Shown here in pieces: positions 48,866 to 58,887 of a stretch of 64,000 nucleotides of DNA (the first letter of the stretch is position 1; each line of letters opens with the position of its first letter). Source of the stretch: a virus; the IMG/VR virus record IMGVR_UViG_3300033153_013152, positions 1 through 64,000 of that record. The stretch is one strand, 5' to 3'. Both the position numbers and the translations under genes were made by a program. The notes under the pieces are model-generated. The model did no database searches. It worked only from the letters and a program-made list of their open reading frames with translations, and was not told the origin of the DNA.

Positions 48866-50624
48866 CTAATTAAATCTGAATCCTACTTTTGTAAAAAAAC
48901 CTTGTGAATTAATTGTATGTGTAACACTTGTTATGAAATATATTCCATCTACCAAATACATGCCAGAAGATAAATAAAATGTTCTTAGTGGTTTCCATTG
49001 TATATGCCCTACGGTTTCCATTTCTCCCTGCAACGGTAAAGTTAGTGGAGTTTTAGATGTTGTTTCCAGCGAAACATCTGCCGTTAATGGATCTCTAGAA
49101 TTAGTAACTCTATTTTTATACATTTTATTTATTAAATTGGCTTTCATACTTTCGTCAATAATATGAGATAATGAAATATTTTTAATAAAAGAATTTGAAT
49201 GACCCAACCTTATTACCGGAATCCTCTCTTTCAAGGCAGCTTGTTCCATACTGTTGAGACTCTTTTTGCCCTTTAATGTTAAAGTTGTTAACGGTATTCC
49301 CAATTTGGTATCAATAAAAAATATATCAAAATATATAGTATCACCAACTTGTCTATTTGAAAATAAAAGTTTTACACTTGGTCTATTAAAATATTTGATA
49401 TTTTTAATATGGGGCTCCCAATATTTATCTGAATTAATCATAGAAGAAAGAATAGAGAACAATTTTTTAATAGTAAAAATGTCATTATTTCTTCTTGTTT
49501 TATTGTAAAATCTTGCTTTAAAATTTTCCCAAGGAATTGGAAAATCAAAAACATTTTCAATTCCACTTCCATTTTTAATTAACAAAGAATTAAAATCACC
49601 ATAAATAAATCTAAATTTTCCTTTAGAATTTTTAGAAAATGGAATAATTCTTCCGAGGTATTTTTTCCAGAGTTTCTGTGCATAATGTCTCAACTATTTG
49701 CCCAACTGTTATACATTTCTTAGGAACACCACCAAACTTATAAACTTTCCTATCCAATCCCCTTAATCTTTCCCAAAGAATTTCAAAATTTTTACCTATA
49801 TTTTCTCTATATAATTTTTCCGTTATTGTATAACTTTCTGCCATAGAATTTTTTAAATTTTCATCTATTATTTGACCCTTTTTATTTTTATTTTTATTGA
49901 TAAAATTAACTATTTTTTTTATTTTATAATAACTTTTTTGCAATAATGATGGTTCAATTCCTTGGGTTCTTAATTTTTCTTCAGTTTCTACAGACAAGTC
50001 TTTTACCCCTAAATCACCAAGATAAACATTTGTTAAAACATTAGAATTAAAACCCTTTCCGTCAATAGATATATCAATTTCTCCTGTTTCTGTTATATTC
50101 AACGAATATTTCGTAACATTGAAATTAACTATTTCTTTTTGATTTAAAAGATCATTAGGACTATTCCATCCATATTCTAAACGCAATGGTGAACCCGGAA
50201 ACAAAAAAGAAACAAATGCATTACTCACCAAAGAACTTGGCTTATGTATTTTCAAGTCTATTTTAATATCTGTATAATAATAATGTCCCGATGCTTCTGT
50301 TGTTTTAATTTCAATTCCTTTTAAAGACATTTCCGGCCTATCAGAAAATCTTTCTGAGAGCTTTATTTTATCCATTTCCATTTGCTTGTGGAAAAATTCT
50401 AAATTAAAATCTCTGATTATTGAACCATCAAGATCAACAATAGCCAAAGAAATATATGGTAAAGATTGTCCCAATTGAATATTGGAAACACTTTGATATT
50501 CTTTTATAAATTTTTGATTAAAATTAAAAATGGGATTATCTTTATCAGATAAACCAGAGTCGAAAACAATTCCACTCTCATCTTTAATTCTATTCCTTAA
50601 ATTAATATATTTTAACTTTGCCAT
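48866..50624 (-). CDS. Baseplate/tail hub-like protein, frame broken near a CGG codon (585 aa if joined)
   Basis: The first frame (50624 down) reads MAKLKYINLRNRIKDESGI, then beta-rich tail-protein sequence (LRLEYGWNSPNDLL, VGQIVETLCTETLEK) to codon 324, CGG (49653-49655), and stops ten codons later. Skipping the C gives GRIIPFSKNSKGKFRFIYGD, continuing 262 aa to 48866 (HIQWKPLRTFYLSSGMYLVD, FFTKVGFRFN). The downstream part has no good start of its own. Removing one A from an A6 run nine bases earlier would also rejoin the frames (EKYLGRIIPF), so the exact point is unsure. Role by position: tail hub or baseplate. Confidence 0.72.
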
Positions 50625-50625
50625 A

Positions 50626-50904
50626 TCACACTAATTTCAAAAATTCTTCCAAATCTAAAGGTATTTTTAAAATTTTACCAGGAATAAAATCAAATGCATG
50701 TTCTAAGTCATTTACTTGTGCAATCACCCACCAATAAGAACCATCACCTAAATATTTAGCAGCCAAAACGTCCAATCTATCTTCCGCACCAGTTCTTATG
50801 TTAATAGTAGAAATATTATTTAAATCTCTTTTTTTTATTATTTCGGGAGTTTCCAAATATTTATTATCAATAATATTTAAATTTTTATATCTACTAACAG
50901 CCAT
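50626..50904 (-). CDS. LysM-like baseplate protein, gp53-like (92 aa)
   Basis: RTGAEDRLDVLAAKYLGDGSYWWVIAQVNDL is a LysM-type unit as in small baseplate proteins such as T4 gp53. The N-terminus (SRYKNLNIIDNKYLETPE) matches the usual Y-x-N start. The stop of the upstream gene overlaps its ATG (TAATG). It probably links wedge and hub. Confidence 0.78.
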   Translation of the reverse strand: MAVSRYKNLNIIDNKYLETPEIIKKRDLNNISTINIRTGAEDRLDVLAAKYLGDGSYWWVIAQVNDLEHAFDFIPGKILKIPLDLEEFLKLV

Positions 50905-52826
50905 TAAAATAAATTATTCTCCGCATAATAAGAATTAACTTTCTGAATTATACCACGAACTCTATATTCGAAAGGAACTTCTGGAATTTCTTCACCTTCA
51001 ACATCAGATTGTTGCATTGCGCCAAAAATATATTTATCATCAATTTTATATGAACCAGGATTTCCTTCGTGCAAAACCGTAAATCCTAAAGTAACACCAA
51101 CCTTCATCGGACCCCTAAAACCTTCTTCTGTACTCCATACTGTATCATCATAAGAAAAATCCAAAGAATTAATATATCCAGGAATACCTAATTTTCCAGA
51201 ACTTATAAGATCTCCTACCCTTACTCTAATAATTGGAGACCTTTCCAAAAACCCCTTCACATCAAATGCAGGATAAACCATACTTTGCAATTTGTGTAAT
51301 TTTTTATACATCACCGGCAAATCTCTTGGTGACCATGCAACAACATCAAACCCCAAACTTATATTTCTCATTGTTCCTTTATAAATTGGAACTTGATCAA
51401 CCCTTCCATAATATCTATTTAATGTCCAATCCGGAGTAAATGTTTCACTAAAACCATTTCTTATAAAAGCCCTAAAATATAAAAATTCAGCAGGTTCAAT
51501 TCTTAAATCTTGAAACATAAATGGCATATATATGTCACTATCTTTTATTGCTTCTCCCTCTATTACCCCATCTCTTTCTTGGGGAAAAGCAACAGACAAG
51601 TCTTGAGACAAAAACTTATTTGTCCCTTCTTCACCTATTTCTGTAGATTCTCTTGAAAATTTTGGCGGTCTTGCTTTAGCAAACCATTCTCCATCCATAA
51701 ACCCTCTTTGATCAAATAATGCAGATATTTTAGAAGATTGTTTTACTGCTTCATTGGCACTTATTCCGGGTTGTTTTTCTAGTTCTCTAGTCTGTTTTAA
51801 TTGTTCTTCTAATGAAAAAACCTGCCTATCTTCGTATGTATTAGATGGAGTATAAATATTTCTATGTATCAAAAGAGCCTTGGCGGTACCAGCCATTACT
51901 CCTTCTTGATCAACTTGTCCTTCTATAGAAACAGGAGTTAATAGTCCTGGACTATCTAAAGTATCCAAATCACCCCTTTTAGCTACATCACCAATAAATC
52001 CCTTTCTCGGATCCCTAAATTCAAATAATAAATTTGCATTAGGACTTTCTACATATCGACCTTTACGCATTTGCAAAAGCCTACTTTCTCCAATTGCTTC
52101 TTCAATTTCTACAACAGTTTTATAATCATGTCCAATTGCTGGGGCCAAAATTGGAGAAACACCAAGTGGTTGCGATCTAACCAATGGAACTACTGATGCC
52201 GCCAAAGATAAAGGATTCCATATTGCATTTGGAATTCCACCAACAGCAAAATCTGTTGGATTAAGAGAAGTTAACAACAATTGAGATGCGGCCCACTCTA
52301 TTCCTTTACTTACATTTCTTTCTCTTCCTGGAATTGTACTAATGCCCAATTCTGTACTTATATTTCTTAACCAATGTGTTGCGACATATGGATCAAAATA
52401 TCTACCAGCTTGCGGCATTCCTTCTATACCAAATGTTCCACCAGGAGTAAATGGATTTAAGTTTTGATTACTATTATATAAATTATTTTTTATATTATCT
52501 TTTTCTGGTGTTGGAGTTGGTGGTCCAGAATTCCTTTGTTCATTGGAATTATATCTTCTACCATCTCTATTATCATAATAATTATTTTGTATATTCCCCT
52601 GTTCTGGAATTCTATCGTTCAACGATGGTAAAGCCAAAGAAGTAGAAGTACTTTTTGAATAATAATCATTTGTATCCGTATATATATTATTGGCAAATGA
52701 ATCATTTACCATTCGATCTAATTGACTCAAAATTTTAGAAGAATCCCCAACAGTTCTATTTGCTGTTCTAGTTTTGTCTGATGGTTTATCTCCTAAAATA
52801 TCTGTATCTTTTCCAATTGTTGCCAT
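50904..52826 (-). CDS. Baseplate/tail structural protein (640 aa)
   Basis: The first 150 residues are Asn/Ser/Pro-rich and probably flexible. From residue 420, PFMFQDLRIEPAEFLYFRAF, FTPDWTLNRYYGRVDQVPIYKG, MYKKLHKLQSMVYPA and GYINSLDFSYDDTVWS form a block conserved in contractile-tail phages. A baseplate wedge or tube-junction role is likely by position between the tape measure and the LysM protein. AGGAGAG precedes ATG. Confidence 0.75.
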   Translation of the reverse strand: MATIGKDTDILGDKPSDKTRTANRTVGDSSKILSQLDRMVNDSFANNIYTDTNDYYSKSTSTSLALPSLNDRIPEQGNIQNNYYDNRDGRRYNSNEQRNSGPPTPTPEKDNIKNNLYNSNQNLNPFTPGGTFGIEGMPQAGRYFDPYVATHWLRNISTELGISTIPGRERNVSKGIEWAASQLLLTSLNPTDFAVGGIPNAIWNPLSLAASVVPLVRSQPLGVSPILAPAIGHDYKTVVEIEEAIGESRLLQMRKGRYVESPNANLLFEFRDPRKGFIGDVAKRGDLDTLDSPGLLTPVSIEGQVDQEGVMAGTAKALLIHRNIYTPSNTYEDRQVFSLEEQLKQTRELEKQPGISANEAVKQSSKISALFDQRGFMDGEWFAKARPPKFSRESTEIGEEGTNKFLSQDLSVAFPQERDGVIEGEAIKDSDIYMPFMFQDLRIEPAEFLYFRAFIRNGFSETFTPDWTLNRYYGRVDQVPIYKGTMRNISLGFDVVAWSPRDLPVMYKKLHKLQSMVYPAFDVKGFLERSPIIRVRVGDLISSGKLGIPGYINSLDFSYDDTVWSTEEGFRGPMKVGVTLGFTVLHEGNPGSYKIDDKYIFGAMQQSDVEGEEIPEVPFEYRVRGIIQKVNSYYAENNLF

Positions 52827-54891
52827 TTATTTACTTGCTCTCCTAACAACAGCTTTACCAACGGCTTCGCCTTCCATACTCACATTAATATTAATAACTT
52901 CTTCTCTTGGTGTGTCTCCAGGTAATTTAGGTATTTTCGCTCTAATATCTTCAGGATTAAGTGCAGTTTCTGCCAATTCTTCTGCTGGTAATTTTTTAGC
53001 TACTGCTTGACCACTTGCTCTAGAAATCATTTGATTTATTTTTTCATACGAATATCCTTGCATTCTCATCTTTCTTTCCAATATTTGTTTCAAATGTGAA
53101 TCATTTAATCTTTCAGCAAATTCTTTCATCTCATCAGTTTTAAATATCCCAATTCTCATTTGATTTATCATTTTTTTTGCTCTATAGGATAATACTGGAG
53201 AAAACATCGTATCCATAAAATCTTTTGCCGTAGCAACACCATCAATAAATTCACTTATTGTCTTTGTAATATCAATAAAAACATCTTTCAAATTTACAAT
53301 ATTATCTTTTGTTGGATCAATTCCTTTTGCTAAATTATCAATACCGCTAGAAAGATTCAACATTACTTTTTCAATTATATTAGCAATTTTATAAGCACCC
53401 TCCATAGCACTTTCAAATCCAAAAAATCTAGCAATTAAATTTGCAACCGATCTCAATACTTTATCCAATAGTGGTCCCCATGCTAATAAAGTTTTCTTGA
53501 TATTTGAAAGTCCCTTCTCCCAATCTTTATTTATTTTTACTTGCTTCATTCTCTCTTTTTCTTCTGTTTGTAATTTTTTTCTAACTTTTTCTGAAGCAAA
53601 TGCTAATTGCGCTTGTTGTTCGTTAATTTTCAAAGAACTAGTAATAACATTCTTTTCGAAAACACCAAGATTGTCCCAAGTTTTTCCTTGGTTTACTAAT
53701 TCTTCTCTTAGCATTTCCATTCTTTTGGTTGGATCGGTTTCCATCATCAACTCTAAAGAATTTATATTAGTACCAAAAATAGCATTAAGTTTTGCAGCAG
53801 CTTCAGAAGTTCCCTCAAATGTATCCATTCCTTTTCCAAAGGCACTATTTATTTCTTTTATGGTAAGACCATAACTTCTTGCTTTAGCTATTGATTTTGA
53901 AAAGGTCATTATATTTTGAGTACCAAATCTTGCCAAAATATCAATATTTTCACCAACATCTTTTCTTATTTGATTAACTGGAACACCATATTCACGAGTT
54001 AAATCAATAGCATTCTTCATCGCATCATCTAAATTTTTTAAATTACCTTCACTTTTCATAAAAGCCAAAGCTAAATTGCCAGCATTTTTTGCTCCCAATT
54101 GAACATATTCAGATAACATCAAAGTAGTTTTTAAATTATCTTTTGGAATATGAACTGTCATCATAGCTTCTGCCAGACCAGTGACAGCTTCTGCTCCCTC
54201 ATCAAAACTATAACCCAATATTTCAAATTGGACACCAGTACTAACAGTTTGCTTTCTTAATTGAGACATATTAGAACCCATGTTCCCAAATGTCTTATTT
54301 AAATTTGCCATTGCAGGAATAACTTTTTTGTCAAGAAATTCCCAAACTTCTTTAAATGGTGCCAAAACTAAATTTATAATTTTCTTACCAAGAGCAACCA
54401 AACCAAGACCACCCAAAAATCCTTTTATTTTACTAAATAAACTCTCTTGTTGTCCAACCTGTCTTCCCATTAATTTCATTTGTCTCTTTAATTCTTCAGT
54501 ATATTCTTCCTCCAATTCTTTTGCTTCACTTCTAACCTTTATTGCCAAATCTAATTGTTTCTTTTTATTAGTCTCCATAGCTAATTGATTTCTTAACTTC
54601 TTTTCTACTTTTACCCAATAATTTGAAATTTCATTTCTATACGTATTAAAAATTTTATCTTGATATTTTTTAAATTCTTTTTTATTTGAAAGCATCTTCT
54701 TTTCTAAATCAGAAGATGTTTTTATTTTAGATGATAAATTTTCTTCTTTTATTAAAATTTCTTCTAATTGATGATTTATATCAGAAGAATTGGCCAATCC
54801 GCCTTTTAAATGATTCTACTATTTTATCACCAGCACTACCTAAACCAGAAATAAGTCTGCCAATATCATTACCCAAATCTTTTTCGGCCAT
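52827..54891 (-). CDS. Tape-measure-like tail protein, possible frame break at a CGG codon (687 aa if joined)
   Basis: The long frame begins at a TTG (54797) and reads helical sequence with coiled coil (LEEEYTEELKRQMKLMGRQV), a hydrophobic stretch (IKGFLGGLGLVALGKKIINL) and long amphipathic helices to residue 656, as in tape measures. An ATG at 54891 opens MAEKDLGNDIGRLISGLGSA to codon 31, CGG (54799-54801), and stops six codons later. Skipping that C enters the long frame (FKR-GLANSSD). A plain TTG start or one fewer A in AAAA are alternatives. Confidence 0.68.
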
Positions 54892-54900
54892 TAATTATTT

Positions 54901-55161
54901 TTATCCCCACAAATCTTTAACGGTATAATTATACTTTTTGATTAATTTATTCGAATACAATTTCTTATCACATTCCTTACTAAATTTTGTATCCTCAAAT
55001 CTAACATTAGACCAACCATATTTATCTCTTTTTTGGACCCACCTTCTATATTCTCTATCTCCCCACCATTCTGAAATGTGCTCAATAATAATTTTAAAAA
55101 TATTAAAAATACAATAATAAAAAATAATATCAAAAACATTCATTTCGCTTATACTTTTCAT
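54901..55161 (-). CDS. Hypothetical protein (86 aa)
   Basis: Start MKSISEMNVFDIIFYYCIFN follows GAGGAAGAG. A hydrophobic first third is followed by WWGDREYRRWVQKRDKYGW, a strongly charged aromatic stretch. No family recognised; it lies within the tail gene run, so it may be a tail accessory or an inserted gene. Confidence 0.55.
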   Translation of the reverse strand: MKSISEMNVFDIIFYYCIFNIFKIIIEHISEWWGDREYRRWVQKRDKYGWSNVRFEDTKFSKECDKKLYSNKLIKKYNYTVKDLWG

Positions 55162-55218
55162 CTCTTCCTCACTTTCTATAATTACTATGTCACAGAAAAA
55201 GATAAATGTCAAATATAT

Positions 55219-55470
55219 CTATTTTTTGATTGGTTGCATAAAATTAAAAGGCTTGCTTATTCTACCATCAGTTTGACCCAAATCTTGATTTATTTTTAAT
55301 TTTTCTTGAACATTTAATGGTCTATTTGTTGGGGCTTGTTTGGTTCTGGCTTTTTCTTGTTCTTCAATTCTCTTATTGTAGGTCCTAATCAACCACTTTC
55401 TAATTGGAATTGGAAGTTTATACGCATCCCAATATGATGTACCAGGATACGCATACATAATAGATTCCAA
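55219..55470 (-). CDS. Small tail-cluster protein (83 aa), start uncertain
   Basis: ESIMYAYPGTSYWDAYKLPI, then PIRKWLIRTYNKRIEEQEKA, matches the small genes that follow the gp26-like gene in large phages (aromatic, LPI-x-x-R-x-W). The frame is open further upstream through KELFLVEL with no canonical ATG; TTG at 55470 or ATG at 55458 are the candidates. Probably a tail assembly chaperone. Confidence 0.55.
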   Translation of the reverse strand: MESIMYAYPGTSYWDAYKLPIPIRKWLIRTYNKRIEEQEKARTKQAPTNRPLNVQEKLKINQDLGQTDGRISKPFNFMQPIKK

Positions 55471-55489
55471 TTCTACAAGAAATAATTCT

Positions 55490-56323
55490 TTACTTGATGT
55501 CGGGGTAAAGAAAAGAAATCCCTAATGGGATATCAACCTCCGTTTGTTCACCACAATATTGACATTCAACAAATTGTTTCATATTAACACCAGGTTCAAT
55601 ACTACTAATATAATTCCTCAAAGCTCTAGCATCACCAGCAACCATATTGTTAACCATTCTTGCCAATTTATTTCTATCTTTTTCTCCACCAATTGACATA
55701 ACAGAACGGAACAGTCTTGAGGTAACTCCAGATTCTATTTGAGTTTTTGTTATTTTCTTTTTTCTTGATTGTTCTTGGGAAATATCATATTCATCCTTTC
55801 CGGTAAGCAACTTAAATAAAACTTCAACACCAGAAATTGGCAACGTATAAGAAAAGAGATTCATTCCATCTTGAACTGGAGTTGCTCCCAAATCCTTAAT
55901 TTCTAATCTGCCTAAATTAAAAGAGTTTTCAAATTTCTCTTGACACTCAGGACATTCGATTTCAACATCATAACTGGTACCATATCCAGAAACTCTTACT
56001 GCAATCAAAATTGCATTTCTATCACCAATCAATAATTGATCTGGATCAATAAGCTTATTAATCAAACAACTTTGAAGCAATTTTGTAATTACTGTTCCAT
56101 TTTTAATAAGGGCAGTTGACGTAAGAATATCTTCTTCTTTCGCACTCATACATTTAATATCAACTGTTTCGGTCATATACATTGGATGATCTGGAGAATA
56201 AATCAATCCTTTACTTGGTAGCTTAATTGTATCTACAGGAACATCCATTCCTATCTCATTTGATAAACTTTCTAGCTTTTTTTGTTGTTCTTGTTGCTGA
56301 AAAACATTCTTTTCTTTGTCCAT
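55490..56323 (-). CDS. T4 gp26-like baseplate hub/assembly protein (277 aa)
   Basis: IKLPSKGLIYSPDHPMYMTE, VDIKCMSAKEEDILTSTALI and LIGDRNAILIAVRVSGYG are the signature of a broad phage family annotated as baseplate hub or gp26-like. Two zinc ribbons, CPECQ (about residue 140) and CQYCG (about 258), are conserved in the family. AGAGGTG precedes ATG. Confidence 0.8.
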   Translation of the reverse strand: MDKEKNVFQQQEQQKKLESLSNEIGMDVPVDTIKLPSKGLIYSPDHPMYMTETVDIKCMSAKEEDILTSTALIKNGTVITKLLQSCLINKLIDPDQLLIGDRNAILIAVRVSGYGTSYDVEIECPECQEKFENSFNLGRLEIKDLGATPVQDGMNLFSYTLPISGVEVLFKLLTGKDEYDISQEQSRKKKITKTQIESGVTSRLFRSVMSIGGEKDRNKLARMVNNMVAGDARALRNYISSIEPGVNMKQFVECQYCGEQTEVDIPLGISFLYPDIK

Positions 56324-56496
56324 AAAATCACCTCTTACATGCTGTATACTATTAATATATATGTCCCATATTTGCTTTTAAATGTGTTTTTTTATAAAAT
56401 ATGGATTAGACCCCAAATAAATCTATAAATCTCTTAGAATCGAATTGTGAGCTTTTTAGGGGTATTGTAATATTAGATTGGAATGACAAATTGCAC
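56324..56496. other. Intergenic gap (173 bp)
   Basis: No gene or clear terminator seen. It contains an ACCCC/GGGGT inverted pair with a long loop and TATATATTAATAGTATAC, which may be a late promoter just upstream of 55490-56323, but no -35 matches well. Nothing else is supported. Confidence 0.4.
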
Positions 56497-56730
56497 CTAT
56501 TTTTTTTTCTTGGTCTTCTTCTTGGGCTTACCATAATGTTTGTTCAATTGAACCATAAGTAATTTCAAATCAGATCTATCTGGAACAATTTCACTTATAA
56601 CATCCATAATAAATTCCAATCTATCACCCCTTGGTTTATTGGATAAATATGAACGAAAACCTTTTACAAAAAGTTTCTTAATTCTATCTAATTCATATGA
56701 ATAAGCTTCTACAATACGGAATTTCTTCAT
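56497..56730 (-). CDS. Basic-tailed hypothetical protein (77 aa)
   Basis: MKKFRIVEAYSYELDRIKKL, then SYLSNKPRGDRLEFIMDVIS and a terminal KPKKKTKKKK tail. Helical; likely DNA or capsid/tail contact, with no family known. Its ATG shares a base with the stop of the endonuclease gene (TAATG). Confidence 0.6.
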   Translation of the reverse strand: MKKFRIVEAYSYELDRIKKLFVKGFRSYLSNKPRGDRLEFIMDVISEIVPDRSDLKLLMVQLNKHYGKPKKKTKKKK

Positions 56731-58229
56731 TATAATAAATATTCCCAAATATCATTACCAGCATTGAAAATTTTATATATTTTATTTTCTTTGGCTATTT
56801 CTTTCTGTGTTTTACCGTTTTGAGCACGAAATTGAAATCTTCCAAATCTATTTTCAAAATCAGTATAATCATATCCAATTCTAGTATGGCCCAAATATTG
56901 AAAACCAAAATTAGAATATACTTTACCATTTGAATATCTACAATCAGAATATGAAATTATTTTTTTATATCCTTCGTTTTTGGCCCACTCAATAACTTGT
57001 TTCATCAACTTAGAAAAACCACCCCTGACAATATAATTTGATTTAGAACATATTCTGGCTATTTCTATTGAATCTTGTTTGTATTTTTTAATAAATGGTT
57101 TTCGCAATGTAACAGAAAATAATATATTACCAACTTTATCCCTTAAAACAAATTTCTTTTTACATTTACAATATCCTTGCAAATGATTATCATCTATAAA
57201 TTTCTTTATTTCTTTTAATTTTGGATTATTATCAACAATTAAATCTCTTGCATTAATTTTATTTTCGATTAAATTTAAATTAGACTTTATAATACTTTGG
57301 CATATACTTTGCTTATCTCTCCACTCATCTTCAAATATTTGAATCAATTTTATATTGTTTTGTTTGCACAATTTATATTTATCAAAATGATAATTATTGG
57401 GCTTTTTTAATTCAGAATGCCAATACAATCCATTATATTCTATGGCGATATTTTTATCAGGTATGTATATATCTAACTCATATGGAGGTATAATAGATTT
57501 GATGTTTTCTTCAATCTTTAAATTTAAAATGGATTTTATGAATTTTACAAGATCCTTTTCCTGAAAACTAATGCCATTAGTTTTACAAGTTGGACATTGA
57601 ACTCCTATATTTTTTTGTACATATACCATTTTAGATTCAAATATTACATCATGTTTATTACATTTAAATTTTAATTTTGTTCTATTTCCTCGATATTCTT
57701 CTTCGGAAAACAATGGAGTATAATTCTTCTTGTTACAATATTCTATTATTTTATTCCATTCCAATAAATTCCTTTTATTATTTTGGGCATATTCCGATTG
57801 ATTAAAATGATTTGTTCCATATCTTTCTAGACAAGTTTTTCTTGTTTTTTCGACAAATAAAGAAGATTTGGAAAAATGATCTACACCATACTTTTTCAAA
57901 TTTGTTTTAATTGCTTTTTCTTTTACATTTTCATTTTGAAGACTACAAGATGTTCCATATTTTTCTAGACAAGTTTTTTTTCTATTTTTTTCGATTTTTC
58001 TTTTTACTTCATCGTTCTTATGACCCCTTACAAATTTGGCAAAATCAAAACCATTTCCACTTGTAAATTTAGTATATTGACCGCAACCACACAAACATGT
58101 TGGTCTTTTTCCATTATATTTATATTTTACAACATATTGTTCCGCACTTATATCTTTGTGGGAATTAGATAAGTGCTTACTTAAACCAAGATTGCCTTTC
58201 AGTTCTTTTTTACATATAAAACATTTCAT
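56730..58229 (-). CDS. Homing endonuclease with Vsr-type nuclease and repeat zinc units (499 aa)
   Basis: CFICKKELKG (residue 3) and CLCGCG open it; then three TCLEKYG/TNLKKYG units (NUMOD-like DNA-reading repeats); CNKHDVIFES and CPTC follow. The nuclease core is ELDIYIPDKNIAIEYNGLYWHSE (about residue 245) with IFEDEWRDK, the very-short-patch-repair-like active site. A C-terminal acetyltransferase-like domain (IARICSKSNYIVRGGFSKLM, YSDCRYSNGKVY) ends it. This is a Hef-like free-standing endonuclease lodged between tail genes. Leaderless start: see 58229-58260. Confidence 0.85.
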   Translation of the reverse strand: MKCFICKKELKGNLGLSKHLSNSHKDISAEQYVVKYKYNGKRPTCLCGCGQYTKFTSGNGFDFAKFVRGHKNDEVKRKIEKNRKKTCLEKYGTSCSLQNENVKEKAIKTNLKKYGVDHFSKSSLFVEKTRKTCLERYGTNHFNQSEYAQNNKRNLLEWNKIIEYCNKKNYTPLFSEEEYRGNRTKLKFKCNKHDVIFESKMVYVQKNIGVQCPTCKTNGISFQEKDLVKFIKSILNLKIEENIKSIIPPYELDIYIPDKNIAIEYNGLYWHSELKKPNNYHFDKYKLCKQNNIKLIQIFEDEWRDKQSICQSIIKSNLNLIENKINARDLIVDNNPKLKEIKKFIDDNHLQGYCKCKKKFVLRDKVGNILFSVTLRKPFIKKYKQDSIEIARICSKSNYIVRGGFSKLMKQVIEWAKNEGYKKIISYSDCRYSNGKVYSNFGFQYLGHTRIGYDYTDFENRFGRFQFRAQNGKTQKEIAKENKIYKIFNAGNDIWEYLL

Positions 58230-58260
58230 GGTATAATTATACCACAAAAAAGAAAGAGGT
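58229..58260 (-). promoter_or_regulatory. Promoter with 16-bp palindrome overlapping the start codon
   Basis: TGGTATAATTATACCA (58229-58244) is a perfect palindrome whose last base on the minus strand is the A of the endonuclease ATG. It contains a consensus TATAAT with a TTAACC at 16 bp upstream. Transcription would begin at or near the ATG, giving a leaderless message; no ribosome site is visible. The palindrome could also bind a repressor. Confidence 0.55.
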
Positions 58261-58272
58261 TAATATTTTTAG

Positions 58273-58352
58273 ATTGAAATGGTTTTTAGAATTACTAATA
58301 TTGAAATGATTCTTGGAATTGCTAATATTGTAACTAGTTAAAATTACTTAAT
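58273..58352. repeat. Tandem 27-bp repeats
   Basis: Two adjacent 27-bp units (58273-58299, 58300-58326; 23 of 27 bases alike) both begin ATTGAAATG and end CTAAT. A third, weaker copy (ATTGTAACTAG...) runs to the tail tube stop codon. They fill the gap between the tail tube gene and the homing endonuclease gene. Confidence 0.65.
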
Positions 58353-58836
58353 AATTTAGAACAGCATAATCAAAACGAAGTACAAGAGCAATTTCTGCCG
58401 GATCTGAAACTGAGTAGTCAAGGTCTCCATAATTTACGTCTTGTATCCATGTCCCATAAATACTCCAGTCTTCAACAATACCACCCACTGGATCTGCCAT
58501 CTTCAGGTTGATTTGCTTTTTATAAAACTGTGCATAACCAGCTCTACCGCTAACTACCTCATAACAAAGACGAATCCACTCTTGTACTTTTTGAGATGCA
58601 GAAGGAGAAATAGGATCATAAAGAGTAATATTCAACGGAGAAGGAGTCATTTTTCCCGCCAAATATCTTTTTTGGTTCATATAGTCAACAATAGTCTCAT
58701 CGAAAACCATTTGAGGTCTATTAGCAGTTTTAGCAGTAAAAGCATCAATTCCATCAATAGCTAAAATCCACCTAAATTTTCTCTTTGGTTCAAATGTGTC
58801 AGCCAACATTTGATTAGTTTCAAGAATTTCTGCCAT
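58348..58836 (-). CDS. Tail tube protein, gp19-like (162 aa)
   Basis: FRWILAIDGIDAFTAKTANR, MTPSPLNITLYDPISPSASQ and the C-terminal DYSVSDPAEIALVLRFDYAVL match phage tail tube proteins. Its size is that of gp19. It forms the inner tube ring inside the sheath. GGAG precedes ATG. Both flanks are occupied by endonuclease genes. Confidence 0.9.
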   Translation of the reverse strand: MAEILETNQMLADTFEPKRKFRWILAIDGIDAFTAKTANRPQMVFDETIVDYMNQKRYLAGKMTPSPLNITLYDPISPSASQKVQEWIRLCYEVVSGRAGYAQFYKKQINLKMADPVGGIVEDWSIYGTWIQDVNYGDLDYSVSDPAEIALVLRFDYAVLNY

Positions 58837-58871
58837 CTAATTTTATGTCTCCATACAAAAAATACTTTACT

Positions 58872-58883
58872 ATAATTAGATTT
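58872..58883 (-). promoter_or_regulatory. Shared 12-mer upstream of tail tube (candidate late promoter)
   Basis: AAATCTAATTAT on the minus strand, 35 nt before the tail tube ATG, is identical to one at 62210-62221 before the sheath gene. It is followed by TAAAGT here and TAAG there. Candidate phage-specific late promoter element. Confidence 0.45.
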
Positions 58884-58887
58884 ATAC

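Noticed and set aside
53497-53874. 125-codon plus-strand open frame opposite the tape measure
   Set aside because: Shadow of the long minus-strand gene; no ribosome site, no recognisable motif.
54901-55490. Classical -1 frameshift tail chaperone pair before the tape measure
   Set aside because: The two small genes there do not overlap in a -1 arrangement, and no slippery heptamer was seen.
58273-58352. 27-bp repeats as an intrinsic terminator for tail tube
   Set aside because: They do not form a stable stem with a U tract.
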